Source: Flavobacterium aquariorum
GTDB lineage: Bacteria > Bacteroidota > Bacteroidia > Flavobacteriales > Flavobacteriaceae
Assembly: GCF_003254745.1 (NCBI RefSeq)
Contig: NZ_QKXH01000010.1
Span: forward strand, 62,001-126,000
Reading direction: 5' to 3'
Length of the DNA stretch: 64,000 nucleotides
Part shown: positions 27,924 to 36,993 of the stretch, one piece after another
Position numbering within the stretch: position 1 is the stretch's first letter
Layout of the letters: the number at the start of each line of letters is the position of its first letter
Notes under the pieces: model-generated
Databases searched by the model: none
What the model was told of the DNA's origin: nothing
Seen by the model: only the letters and a program-made list of their open reading frames with translations
Position numbers and translations under genes: made by a program

Positions 27924-28619
27924 TTAGAGTTTATTCTTTTGTAAGAGCTCATACTTTAATTCAGCAATATTCCAATCAACTTCATTATCAATATCCTGAC
28001 CTTCCATTTCAGAAATTATTATACTTCCACTATTATTTGTTAATATTTTTTTATGCTTTAGGCATATATCGGTATTAAGCCAATAAAATTGTCCTGCGTC
28101 ATGATAACTTCTTTCCAAATCCTGAGATCTTGACAAACTAAATTCAGGATAAAAAAAATTGATTTTTTCACCTTCGAATTTTAAAGCCCTTTGAATAGGA
28201 AACCCGAAAGGAATAACTGGAAAAACGCTATCATATTCCTGTGTTTCTAAAATTTTCAAACTCTCTGAAAGTCTATCGGAAGTAACAAAAGGAGCACAGG
28301 CATATAAGCAACATATAAAATCAAAATTTCTATTAATAGCCTGATATTTTTCCACTACCTCTTCTATTACATCAAAAGTGGTGGCGAAGTCTGTAGAAGT
28401 TTTTTCTGTTCGAAAAAAAGGGACGGTTGCTCCGTATTTATTTGCTATTTCTGCAATTTCATAATCATCTGTTGATACCATTACTTCATCAAACAGACCA
28501 GAATTTATAGCAGCTTCTATGGAATAAGCAATTATAGGCTTTCCTAAAAAAGGTTTAATATTCTTTCTGGGGATTCGTTTACTTCCCCCACGTGCAGGAA
28601 TTATACAAAGATTAGACAT
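27924..28619 (-). CDS. pseF: CMP-pseudaminic acid cytidylyltransferase
   Basis: PseF activates pseudaminic acid with CTP to give CMP-Pse, the donor for transfer to the glycan. It has 231 residues. The CTP-binding start IIPARGGSKRIPRKNIK (6-22), KPIIAYSIEAA, VSTDDYEIAEIA, CLYACAPF, and DAGQFYWLN near the C-terminal third match the PseF/NeuA family. It overlaps the pseC stop region by 8 bp (28612-28619), indicating co-translation. The presence of pseF means a CMP-linked donor is made, so a CMP-sugar transferase should exist in the locus. Confidence 0.94.
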   Translation of the reverse strand: MSNLCIIPARGGSKRIPRKNIKPFLGKPIIAYSIEAAINSGLFDEVMVSTDDYEIAEIANKYGATVPFFRTEKTSTDFATTFDVIEEVVEKYQAINRNFDFICCLYACAPFVTSDRLSESLKILETQEYDSVFPVIPFGFPIQRALKFEGEKINFFYPEFSLSRSQDLERSYHDAGQFYWLNTDICLKHKKILTNNSGSIIISEMEGQDIDNEVDWNIAELKYELLQKNKL

Positions 28620-29766
28620 TTAAGAATTCCAAAGTTTTTTTAATAACAAATTCTTGTTCTTCAATTGTCAACGTAGGATACATTGGCAGACTAATACATC
28701 TTGAATAATATTTTTCTGAATTACTCAAATCTGTCCCATTGTTGTATCCAATATTTTTATAATAAGGTAATTGATGCACTGGAATGTAATGAATTTGTGC
28801 ATAAATCTTATTGGCATGCAAATAATCATACAGACCCTTGCGATCTTCGACTTCTATAATAAAAAGATGATGTGCATTCAAAAAGTTATCCGGCAAAACC
28901 TGAAACTTAAATTTTCCTTCAAAAGCATCTTTATATTGTTGCGCAATTTCATTTCTTTTAGCAACTCCTTTTTCATTTCTGGCTAATTGCGATATACCTA
29001 ATGCTGCTTGAAAATCTGTGATTCTATAATTAAAACCTAATGTCTGCATTTCATAGAACCATCCTCCGTGATTCTCAGTCATATTTTCTTTTGTTATCCC
29101 ATGGGATCGCAACAACAATAATTTTTTGTAAACCTCTTCAGAATTAGTAGTTACCATTCCTCCTTCGCCGCAAGCAATATGTTTCACAGGATGAAATGAA
29201 AAAACCGCTGCATCAGCGTATACCCCATTACCACAAAATTGTTTCTGTTCTTTAGAATCTATAAAAAATCCTCCAGGCGCATGACAAGCATCTTCTACAA
29301 TCCAAAGATTATGCTCATTTGCCAAAGCTCTAAATGCCTCTAAATCGACAGGAAGTCCCGCAAAATCAACAGGAATAATACCTTTAAAAAAACCTTTCGG
29401 CTTACTTTCTATCAATTCTCTTGTTTTATCGAGGGATAATAAATAAGTGTCCCTATCAATATCAGCAAACCATACTTCAGCCCCTACAAAACGTGCACAA
29501 TTTGCAGATGCGGCAAATGTTATGGGAGTAGTAATTATTCTATCGCCTTTTTCTAATCCCATAGCCATAACGGCAAGGTGCAAACCAGCTGTAGCATTAT
29601 TCACAGCTACTGCATATTTAGCCTCAACATATTCTGCAAAATTTTGCTCAAATTCAGCTATCTTGGGACCTTGTGTTAAATAATCAGATTGAAGTGTATC
29701 AATTACAGCTTGAATATCTTCTGCTGTAATATCTTGCCTTCCATAAGGAATTACTTTTTTATCCAT
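28612..29766 (-). CDS. pseC: UDP-4-amino-4,6-dideoxy-L-AltNAc transaminase
   Basis: PseC is a pyridoxal-phosphate aminotransferase that converts the 4-keto product of PseB to the 4-amino sugar. It has 384 residues of the DegT/DnrJ/EryC1 family. It shows QGPKIAEFE (32-40), ATAGLHLA (58-65), VEDACHAPGG (157-166) with the PLP-ring aspartate, and the Schiff-base Lys195 in FSFHPVKHIACGEGG. GFNYRITDFQAALG follows. Its ATG shares one base with the pseB stop codon. Confidence 0.96.
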   Translation of the reverse strand: MDKKVIPYGRQDITAEDIQAVIDTLQSDYLTQGPKIAEFEQNFAEYVEAKYAVAVNNATAGLHLAVMAMGLEKGDRIITTPITFAASANCARFVGAEVWFADIDRDTYLLSLDKTRELIESKPKGFFKGIIPVDFAGLPVDLEAFRALANEHNLWIVEDACHAPGGFFIDSKEQKQFCGNGVYADAAVFSFHPVKHIACGEGGMVTTNSEEVYKKLLLLRSHGITKENMTENHGGWFYEMQTLGFNYRITDFQAALGISQLARNEKGVAKRNEIAQQYKDAFEGKFKFQVLPDNFLNAHHLFIIEVEDRKGLYDYLHANKIYAQIHYIPVHQLPYYKNIGYNNGTDLSNSEKYYSRCISLPMYPTLTIEEQEFVIKKTLEFLNV

Positions 29767-30776
29767 TATACTTCAAAATTAGTATCTACATGTTCTTTTA
29801 TCAAACTTCTCAATGTATCTACTGTTTCCCAGTCTTCATTAGATCCAGAGTTATAATTAAATCCTTCTTCGACTTTTACAGCGTTAAAATGATTTAAAAA
29901 CTCCTCTAATTTAAAATTAGGCACAGAAGGTAGAATAGTATAATACTTCCCTAAATCATATGTATAAAATGAATCTGATGCAGTAATCATCTCTTCATGT
30001 ATTTTTTCACCTGGTCTAATTCCCACCACCTCAATTGGACATTGTGGCGCTACAGCTTGTGCAACATCTGTAATTTTGTAAGAAGGTATTTTTGGTATAA
30101 AAATTTCGCCTCCCCAAGCATGCTCCATTGCATGCATTACCATATCTACTCCTCCTTGAAGTGATATATTAAAACGTGTCATTGAAACATCGGTTATGGG
30201 CAACTTCCCTTCTTTCTTTTTATTAATAAAAAAAGGAATTACAGAACCATTAGATCCCATAACATTTCCGTATCGAACTACTGAAAATTTAATTGGATTA
30301 AATCCTTTAATATTATTTGCGGCAACAAACAATTTATCTGATGTCAATTTAGTAGCTCCATACAAATTAATAGGAGCACAGGCCTTATCCGTAGAAAGTG
30401 CAACGACCCCTTGCACGTTGGTCTGTAAAGCAGCGTGAATTACATTTTGGGCACCTCCAATATTGGTTTTTATGCATTCATCAGGGTTGTATTCCGCCAA
30501 GTGAACATGCTTCATCGCTGCAGCGTGAATCACATAATCAACTCCTTGAAATGCCCTGACCAATCTGGCTTCATCTCGAACATCTCCAAGTAAAAAACGA
30601 ATTTGGGGATATTTGCTTTGAGGATATTCCTGAGCCATTTGGAATTGCTTTTGCTCATCTCTTGACAAAATAATCAATTTCCTGATTCCAGGAAACTTCT
30701 TTAAAATATGAGAAGTCAGTGCTTTTCCCAAAGACCCTGTTCCTCCTGTAATCAAAATTGCTTTATTGTCTAACAT
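29766..30776 (-). CDS. pseB: UDP-GlcNAc 4,6-dehydratase (5-inverting)
   Basis: PseB carries out the first step to pseudaminic acid: dehydration of UDP-GlcNAc with inversion at C5. It has 336 residues, is soluble, and lacks the membrane domain seen in the WbpM-like protein at 1-1253. It has ITGGTGSLGKAL (9-20), AAAMKHVHLAEYNPDECIK (85-103), the catalytic STDKA with Asp130 and Lys131, and Y139-x3-K143 in LYGATK. These correspond exactly to the triad of the FlaA1/PseB group. It opens the Pse island and follows a 305-bp non-coding gap after the Wzz-like gene. Confidence 0.96.
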   Translation of the reverse strand: MLDNKAILITGGTGSLGKALTSHILKKFPGIRKLIILSRDEQKQFQMAQEYPQSKYPQIRFLLGDVRDEARLVRAFQGVDYVIHAAAMKHVHLAEYNPDECIKTNIGGAQNVIHAALQTNVQGVVALSTDKACAPINLYGATKLTSDKLFVAANNIKGFNPIKFSVVRYGNVMGSNGSVIPFFINKKKEGKLPITDVSMTRFNISLQGGVDMVMHAMEHAWGGEIFIPKIPSYKITDVAQAVAPQCPIEVVGIRPGEKIHEEMITASDSFYTYDLGKYYTILPSVPNFKLEEFLNHFNAVKVEEGFNYNSGSNEDWETVDTLRSLIKEHVDTNFEV

Positions 30777-31081
30777 TTTCTAATAATGTATTATTTTAAA
30801 CTCTATTTTTTATTAACTGTCTCACTTGAATATTCAAAGGTTAAAACTTTTGAACGACAAATCCTTGCTCTTATTCATTTATTCATTATACTAAATCCAA
30901 TTTCCTGCTCTCTGTAGTGTCAGGCAAGTACAAAATTTTAGTTTAGAAAATATTGAAGCTATAGTGAACTTCAAATTCTTTACTATCTTCACTCTGGTTT
31001 CAATACAGTTTAAAACTTAAAAATTCTTAGCTTTTTTTTTTGCAAACTTTGCGATTAAAACCATTTAAATCTTAAACAATC
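30777..31081. other. 305-bp spacer between the Wzz-like gene and pseB
   Basis: I see no open reading frame, RNA gene or clear terminator. A box AACCTTTG (minus strand, 30835-30842) is one base from the TAnnTTTG consensus, but no -33 element stands at the normal distance. This may be a secondary promoter region for the Pse island. Confidence 0.4.
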
Positions 31082-32176
31082 TTAGGCTTGTAGTTCCCTC
31101 AATAACCGCTTCACTATCAAAAATAATATAGCTAAAAATCCAGCTAAAAATCCACCCAACACCAATCCTTTAGCTTTCCCAAAACGCTCTTTAGGCAACG
31201 GCAAAATAGGACGATCAATCACTTGTATCAATGGAGTTTCTTTTCGTAAGGTTACTTTCGCTAATTCGGTTTGTTTAACCAATTCGGTTAAGATAGCAGT
31301 ATTAGCCTGAACATCCACCTGCCGGCGAGCTGATGGAGTACGACGTACATTGAGCGCAGGATTCAACATGAAAGTATTATCCGTAGCCACAGCTACACCC
31401 GTGATGGCACTATTCAATTCTGCACGTATAGAATCGGTTTGTCGTTTCAGAATTTCCATATTCATACGAGCTTTTTTACTTTTCGTATCAACATAAAAAC
31501 GCCCTACTTGTCTTGCTAATGCTTCGCAAAAATAAAGTGAAAACAATTCATCGGTAGAAGTCACATCCATTGATATAATGGAAATTTTTTTATCTTTCTG
31601 GGCAACAGACAAAGAACTTTTAGACAAATTCCGGTACATTACACCCAATATACTGTCATGAACTCTTGTAAAATACTTGCGTTTGGTTTCAGGCAAAAAT
31701 TGGATGTTCTTAAATTTCGGATTTTTGTTCCAACTGTCTCTCCATTCATTATTTTGAATGTACATTTCAGCCAAAGAAATTACTTTCCCATTTACTGTTA
31801 CAGGTGATAATAACGTTTGCTCTACCATAGTACGGGATTTAAATAACTCAGTAAGGTTAGATCCTGTAAAAATACTCCCACCACCACCACCTAGATCCAA
31901 TCCAAGTGTACTAGCTAAACCCAAGGCACTGCCTAATCCTCCTCCTCCTTTTTCATCCTCTAATGCAAAAGACAAAGTAGCTGTATAAACTGGTTTTTTG
32001 ATAAAAGAATAAGTCACTCCCAGGGTAGCTCCAATTACACCCGCCAATACAATGATTCTCCATTGGGATAGCAAATAAACATACCATTCTTTTCCTTTTT
32101 CTATCAGTTCTTTTAAAGATATTTCGTCATTAGGTATTTCTTCTTTCATATTTGCGCTATCGTTTTTAGAATCCAT
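31082..32176 (-). CDS. wzz: Wzz/GumC-type chain-length determinant without kinase domain
   Basis: This 364-residue inner-membrane co-polymerase regulates chain length and assembly. Its first membrane segment is WRIIVLAGVIGATLGVTYSF near 39-58, followed by KKPVYTATLSFALEDEKGGGG. The second segment, GLVLGGFLAGFLAILFLIV, is near 337-355. Between them is a periplasmic domain with coiled-coil-like stretches. There are unusual glycine-rich runs around residues 77-102. It lacks the Walker motifs of the Wzc-like protein at 41761-44211. It directly follows the SLBB outer-membrane export protein gene, so the two probably form one export complex. Confidence 0.88.
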   Translation of the reverse strand: MDSKNDSANMKEEIPNDEISLKELIEKGKEWYVYLLSQWRIIVLAGVIGATLGVTYSFIKKPVYTATLSFALEDEKGGGGLGSALGLASTLGLDLGGGGGSIFTGSNLTELFKSRTMVEQTLLSPVTVNGKVISLAEMYIQNNEWRDSWNKNPKFKNIQFLPETKRKYFTRVHDSILGVMYRNLSKSSLSVAQKDKKISIISMDVTSTDELFSLYFCEALARQVGRFYVDTKSKKARMNMEILKRQTDSIRAELNSAITGVAVATDNTFMLNPALNVRRTPSARRQVDVQANTAILTELVKQTELAKVTLRKETPLIQVIDRPILPLPKERFGKAKGLVLGGFLAGFLAILFLIVKRLLRELQA

Positions 32177-32226
32177 AACTTAACCCTCTAGATTCAAACT
32201 CTGAAATTTTTATTCTTAATTCTATT

Positions 32227-32240
32227 TTCTGAATTCTGCC
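32227..32240. repeat. Intergenic motif TTCTGAATTCTGCC
   Basis: The same or a closely related motif occurs in other spacers of this locus: 36868-36882, 40731-40744 (TGCTTTCTGAAATC) and 35755-35770 (TCTGCATTCTGAAATC). All copies are between genes and in the same orientation relative to transcription. Its function is unknown. Confidence 0.4.
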
Positions 32241-32358
32241 TTCCAATTTCTGGGTTAATTTCTCATTGTCTAGGAATTTTAACCCCTTAAACGAACTGCC
32301 GTAAAATTCCCATACTTTTCGTCCCTTCACTCCTCACTATAAACTATTCACTGCTAAC

Positions 32359-34884
32359 CTACTTAAAAGCTGTAACCATAAGTGTTGCCAAACTTGTCAT
32401 TATGGCGCCAATACTTACCCATTCACCTGTTGTCATTTTCCTAGTCAATGGTTTCTCCGGCACTACAATTTGAGAGCCTGGTAATACTTTTGGATAGGTT
32501 CTAAAAACCAAAAATACAGGATTCGAAACTGCTGCTTTCCCATTTGGATAAATGACATAGGCTTTTTTCTTCCATCCTCTGGCATCCAATCCACCGACTG
32601 CATCCAAATAATAATTAAAACCTCTCCCCTTTGTATAAGGGATCTCAGAAGTCAAAAGTACATTTCCTGTAATTTTTACACTTTCATTATAAGTAGCCAC
32701 TTCAATCTCATCGTCTGGCAAAAGCGTTACATTAGTATTGTTGGCTGGATTTTTAATAATTTTTTTCCAATCAACTGGAATTGTGGCATATTTCTTTTCT
32801 TCCAATAATTTTTTAGCCAATTTATTTTGAATTGTATCTGATTTTACCCCTGAACCATTATTTTTTTCACCATCCTTTATTTTTTCGCCCTCAACATCTT
32901 CGATTTTGGAGCTTACATTCATGCTCACATTTTCCAAATCTTCAATTTGTTTGCCTTTTATAGGCCTTTTAATTTTTACTCCATCCAAATCGGCTACAGA
33001 AGTTAACCCTCCTGCTCTTTGAATGACATCGTAAATTTTTTCTTTTTTATTGGCCAAGACATATTTTCCGGTATATGCAACTGCTCCTGTGATTTTTACC
33101 ATTTCTGGTTTTTCGAACACGGCCATTCTTCTGACATTAATTACATCATATGGCTCTAATGCAAAGTTTTTAATTTGCTCATTGGAGTCAGCGTTGATTT
33201 CAAGATTAAACAATGTCGATCGGTTGGGATCATTATCATTAATAGTCTCCGACTTAATCATACGCGCAATCTCAACACGTTTGGACGCAGAACCCTTTAA
33301 TCCTCCGGCTTCAATCAGCAAATCATTCAAAGTCAAGCGATCATGATAATCATAAATGCCAGGTGTTTTAACCTCCCCGTCTATCGTTATCTTATATTCT
33401 TCCCTAAAATCCAAAATAGAATAAACAGTTACCTTATCTTCCTTGAGTAACGCAATATCAGCTTCACTATCCCCGGACAAAGCCTTTTCTAAATTAACAT
33501 TGACAACTTCGGTGGTCAAATCAGACTTCAAACGCACAATTACAGCTCTCTTTTTATAGGCATCTTCTTTTAGTCCTTCTGCTTGTCGAATCAAATCGGA
33601 TATTCTCATTCCTTCATAAAAAGAATAAGTATCTGGTCTAAAAACGGCTCCTTCGATAATAATACGGTTTTCAAATCGGTTTAAAATTTTGGAAACACGA
33701 TACACATCACCATTCAAGGGTATATAACTGCCATATTGCGCAGCTTGTATATCGGCTACTTTAAATTCTTTTCCTGTTTTTTGCAAAACATTAACCGATG
33801 CCGTATAAGCAAATTCATTGAATCCTGAAGCAAAATTTAATACGTCAGAAAAACGCTCACCTTTTTTTATCTCAAATATACCCGGACGTTTTACTTCCCC
33901 TTCAAGGGTTACCCTATCTGTATAAGCCGGAATCCGAATGACATCATTATCCTTTAGACCTACATTATCCGATTGATTTCCTGAAACTAAAAAACGATAT
34001 ATATCAATATTTTTTAAAACCTTATTGTTTCGGATCAGCTCTATGTTTCTATAACTTCCATTTTTTCCGGGTCCTCCACCTAAAAACAGAGCGTTATATA
34101 CTGTTGCCAAGGACGAAATAGAATAATTTCCAGGTTGTCTGCTGCCAATAATGGTTACTTTAATCGTTCGAATACGACTTAAACTTATACTAACTTGAGA
34201 TTGTCCGGAACGAACTGTACTATAGATTCGGGCGATAGCTCCCTTTATTTTTTGGGTCGCGGCTTCAATAGTCATTCCCGACACTGAAATTTGTCCTACA
34301 TATTGAATATTGACTTTTCCCTCTACAGTTACAGGCACATTATCATCAAACTCTTGAACACCGTTTACACTCACTTGCAATTCATCTCCAGGTCCTAAAA
34401 CATAATTTACGGGCGTGGCCAATTTCAAATTAGGTTGAAAATTCAATGTGGGATTATCAAATAACTCCGATCCAAAAACAAGTGAATTCAAACTGTCTTT
34501 TACTTTTTCGTTTTCGAATTTTTCTTGCTTTCGTTCGGTATCGTCACTATCGTCCTGTTCGTCTTCCGACTCTGTATCTTTTGTTTTCTTTTTGGTCTTT
34601 TTTTTGTCTGCCGTAGCTTTTGGTCCTTCCGGGAGAGCCAAACGTTTTTTCAATTTGGCAAATTCTGTAGCACTCATTCCTTTTGATAGCGCCATGGATT
34701 CCGCTTGATCTATGGAAACATTATTGCTTTGCAATTGCGATTTTATCTTTGCTATGTCTCCGTCGGATAAATAATCTACTCTTACATTGCTTAAGTCATT
34801 CCCTTTTAAAATATCCTGAGCCATCAAAGTGGTAGATTGAAAAAGTGCTACAAAAAGGACAACTGCTGTAATTATTTTTTTCAT
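32359..34884 (-). CDS. SLBB-domain outer-membrane polysaccharide export protein (Wza-like, large form)
   Basis: This is an 841-residue envelope protein with a cleavable signal peptide (residues 1-22, MKKIITAVVLFVALF followed by a Gln-Ala region). A highly charged linker at about 92-135, rich in Lys then Asp/Glu, comes next. The poly-export domain begins at about 155 with VNYVLGPGDELQVSVNG. Several SLBB repeats follow, of the form VTLEGEVKRPGIFEIKKGE, IIIEGAVFRPDTYSFYEGM and ITIDGEVKTPGIYDYHDRL. The C-terminus ends with a hydrophobic stretch near 820-838. It forms the outer-membrane portal for the polymer, paired with the Wzz-like protein. Confidence 0.92.
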   Translation of the reverse strand: MKKIITAVVLFVALFQSTTLMAQDILKGNDLSNVRVDYLSDGDIAKIKSQLQSNNVSIDQAESMALSKGMSATEFAKLKKRLALPEGPKATADKKKTKKKTKDTESEDEQDDSDDTERKQEKFENEKVKDSLNSLVFGSELFDNPTLNFQPNLKLATPVNYVLGPGDELQVSVNGVQEFDDNVPVTVEGKVNIQYVGQISVSGMTIEAATQKIKGAIARIYSTVRSGQSQVSISLSRIRTIKVTIIGSRQPGNYSISSLATVYNALFLGGGPGKNGSYRNIELIRNNKVLKNIDIYRFLVSGNQSDNVGLKDNDVIRIPAYTDRVTLEGEVKRPGIFEIKKGERFSDVLNFASGFNEFAYTASVNVLQKTGKEFKVADIQAAQYGSYIPLNGDVYRVSKILNRFENRIIIEGAVFRPDTYSFYEGMRISDLIRQAEGLKEDAYKKRAVIVRLKSDLTTEVVNVNLEKALSGDSEADIALLKEDKVTVYSILDFREEYKITIDGEVKTPGIYDYHDRLTLNDLLIEAGGLKGSASKRVEIARMIKSETINDNDPNRSTLFNLEINADSNEQIKNFALEPYDVINVRRMAVFEKPEMVKITGAVAYTGKYVLANKKEKIYDVIQRAGGLTSVADLDGVKIKRPIKGKQIEDLENVSMNVSSKIEDVEGEKIKDGEKNNGSGVKSDTIQNKLAKKLLEEKKYATIPVDWKKIIKNPANNTNVTLLPDDEIEVATYNESVKITGNVLLTSEIPYTKGRGFNYYLDAVGGLDARGWKKKAYVIYPNGKAAVSNPVFLVFRTYPKVLPGSQIVVPEKPLTRKMTTGEWVSIGAIMTSLATLMVTAFK

Positions 34885-35256
34885 ATATAAATACTATTTT
34901 GGATATTATAACTTAAAATTTAATGTTTTTAAAGCAATTATTTCGTAATTTACTTTTGCAACTTATTTAATGAGATTGCTATACACAACTCACAACCCAT
35001 TTTTCACCCTTTTACACGGCTCCGCCTCAGTGAGTCCCAATTTGGTTCACCGATTTTTAAGAATTTGCAAATTTATACTAAAAAAAAGGATTTTGCCCTC
35101 CTTTTACTGCGTTGATTTGGTGTTTTTATTTCAAAAATTTAATTAAAAACTAAAAACAGCACAAATAACTGATCACCAAATAATTAAAAACAACAATCAC
35201 TTTTTTATACTTTACTCTGTTGGGTGTGATTATACTTTGTATAAAAAACAATCATT
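34885..35256. other. 372-bp leader between the UpxY-like gene and the SLBB export gene
   Basis: No gene is visible. Read on the minus strand, the segment carries an intrinsic terminator (35076-35105) directly followed by a TAAATTTG -7-like box (35068-35075). The short repeat ACAACTCACAACCCAT lies nearer the SLBB gene (34985-35000). This is where an antiterminator encoded just upstream would be expected to act. Confidence 0.55.
35076..35105 (-). terminator. Intrinsic terminator in the capsule-operon leader
   Basis: On the minus strand AAAAGGA (35105-35099) pairs with TCCTTTT (35090-35084) around an 8-nt loop, followed by a run of T. It stands after the UpxY/NusG-like gene and before at least 30 genes on the same strand. 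It would stop the operon unless transcription is made resistant. Confidence 0.65.
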
Positions 35257-35721
35257 TTATTTTATTTTCACTTTAAGAATACATCCCAAAGACTCCAAAA
35301 CGAGTACATAGTGATTGTGTTTTACTTTCTGTACAATGGCCGACTGTGCCATAAATGGTCCGGATTCCAATACAATTTTATCTCCTTTTTGCCATTTGTC
35401 TACCATAACTTCAAAAGTATCTGGCACATCTAACCAATTTTGAATAGCCTCAATTTCTTTCTCTTTTACAATGGCTGGCTTTCCCAGCCAAAATAAATAG
35501 CGTATGGCACCTGTAACTTCAAAAATGACATTCCGATCCTTTTCATTGACTTGAACAAAAATATAGGAATTAAACAACGGCACCTGTATTTTCTTTTTAC
35601 GATCTGACCATTGACGTTCTTTGGTTATCAAAGGGCAATAGGCTTTAATCCCAATCTCATTCAACCGTTCCGCAACTTTCTTTTCCCACTTGGGCTTGGT
35701 ATAAACTACGTACCAGTTCAT
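35257..35721 (-). CDS. NusG-family transcription antiterminator (UpxY/RfaH-like)
   Basis: This 154-residue NusG paralogue has the N-terminal NGN domain: MNWYVVYTKPKWEKKVAERL (1-20) and AYCPLITKERQWSDRKKK. VPLFNSYIFVQVNEKDR and IRYLFWLGKPAIV complete it. A short KOW-like C-terminus contains WQKGDKIVLESGPF. This size and look match the UpxY proteins of Bacteroides capsule operons and RfaH, which load onto RNA polymerase in the leader and prevent early termination. A leader terminator lies just downstream. It is distinct from housekeeping NusG, which is not in the window. Confidence 0.88.
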   Translation of the reverse strand: MNWYVVYTKPKWEKKVAERLNEIGIKAYCPLITKERQWSDRKKKIQVPLFNSYIFVQVNEKDRNVIFEVTGAIRYLFWLGKPAIVKEKEIEAIQNWLDVPDTFEVMVDKWQKGDKIVLESGPFMAQSAIVQKVKHNHYVLVLESLGCILKVKIK

Positions 35722-35781
35722 ATTTTTTCTCTTATTGAACTTAAAAATCTAAAATCTGCATTCTGAAATCTAAAATTCTTA

Positions 35782-36828
35782 TCAAGAATACTGTTTCTCA
35801 TAATAAGAAGCATAAGCACCCGAAGTCACATTATTTAACCAATCTTGGTTATTCAAATACCAATCAATTGTAATTTCCAGCCCTTCCTCAAAAGTAACCG
35901 ATGGTTTCCAACCCAACTGTGTATTTATTTTGGAAGCGTCAATAGCATAACGCAAATCATGACCAGGTCGGTCTTTAACGTAAGTAATCAATTGAGCTGA
36001 TTCACCTAAAGTTCTTCCTAATTTTTGATCCATAATTTGGCACAACACTGTAACCAAATCAATATTTTTCCATTCATTAAACCCTCCAATATTGTAGGTT
36101 TCATGATTTTTGCCATGATGAAAAACCAAATCTATTGCCACAGCATGATCTTTTACAAACAGCCAATCTCTGGTATAATTCCCATCTCCATAAACTGGCA
36201 ATGGCTTATTATTGATAATATTATTGATAAACAATGGGATTAATTTTTCCGGAAAATGAAAAGGTCCGTAATTATTGGAGCAATTCGTAATTACATATGG
36301 CAATCCGTATGTTTCCCCATAAGCTCTCACAAAGTGATCTGAACTCGCTTTGGAAGCCGAATATGGCGAATTAGGATCATAAGCTGTAGTTTCCGTAAAT
36401 AAGCCTTCAGTTCCTAGCGACCCGTAAACTTCATCTGTACTTACGTGATAAAAACGTTTCCCATCAAAGTTTCCGATCCATTGTTTTTTGGCAGCATTCA
36501 ATAAATTCATTGTACCAATCACATTGGTTTTCACGAAAGCCAGAGGATCTTCGATAGAACGATCCACATGGGATTCAGCTGCCAGATGGATCACTCCGTC
36601 AAATTGTTTCTCTTCAAACAATCCATTTATAAAACTTTCATCGGTAATATCTCCTTTTACAAAAGTATAATTGGGTTCATTCTCAATATCTTTGATATTT
36701 TCCAAATTCCCTGCATACGTCAAGGCATCTAAGTTAAATATTTTATAATCTGGATAGTTCTGCACAAATCGTCTTACGACATGTGAACCAATAAATCCTG
36801 CCCCTCCTGTAATAAGTATCTTTTTCAT
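35782..36828 (-). CDS. rmlB: dTDP-glucose 4,6-dehydratase
   Basis: RmlB converts dTDP-glucose to the 4-keto-6-deoxy form, the second step to dTDP-L-rhamnose. It has 348 residues. The NAD loop TGGAGFIGSHV (7-17), AAESHVDRSI (83-92), STDEVYGSL near 130-138 with the catalytic Thr-Asp-Glu, and a YSASKASSD Tyr/Lys pair are present. It is separated from rmlA, C and D by about 29 kb, although all lie on the same strand. The product may also feed the cupin at 6468-6902. Confidence 0.97.
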   Translation of the reverse strand: MKKILITGGAGFIGSHVVRRFVQNYPDYKIFNLDALTYAGNLENIKDIENEPNYTFVKGDITDESFINGLFEEKQFDGVIHLAAESHVDRSIEDPLAFVKTNVIGTMNLLNAAKKQWIGNFDGKRFYHVSTDEVYGSLGTEGLFTETTAYDPNSPYSASKASSDHFVRAYGETYGLPYVITNCSNNYGPFHFPEKLIPLFINNIINNKPLPVYGDGNYTRDWLFVKDHAVAIDLVFHHGKNHETYNIGGFNEWKNIDLVTVLCQIMDQKLGRTLGESAQLITYVKDRPGHDLRYAIDASKINTQLGWKPSVTFEEGLEITIDWYLNNQDWLNNVTSGAYASYYEKQYS

Positions 36829-36993
36829 TTTTTTATATTTTCTATTTTTCAGCTCTCTTTATACTGCTTTCTGAATTCTGCCAACTGTTATCTTTATTCT
36901 ATTTTCTTTCAAATTGACATTGATATTGCCATTGCCATTGTTTTTTTCGACTTTTTTAAAACCAAAATCGACAACTCATAACTCATAACTCTT

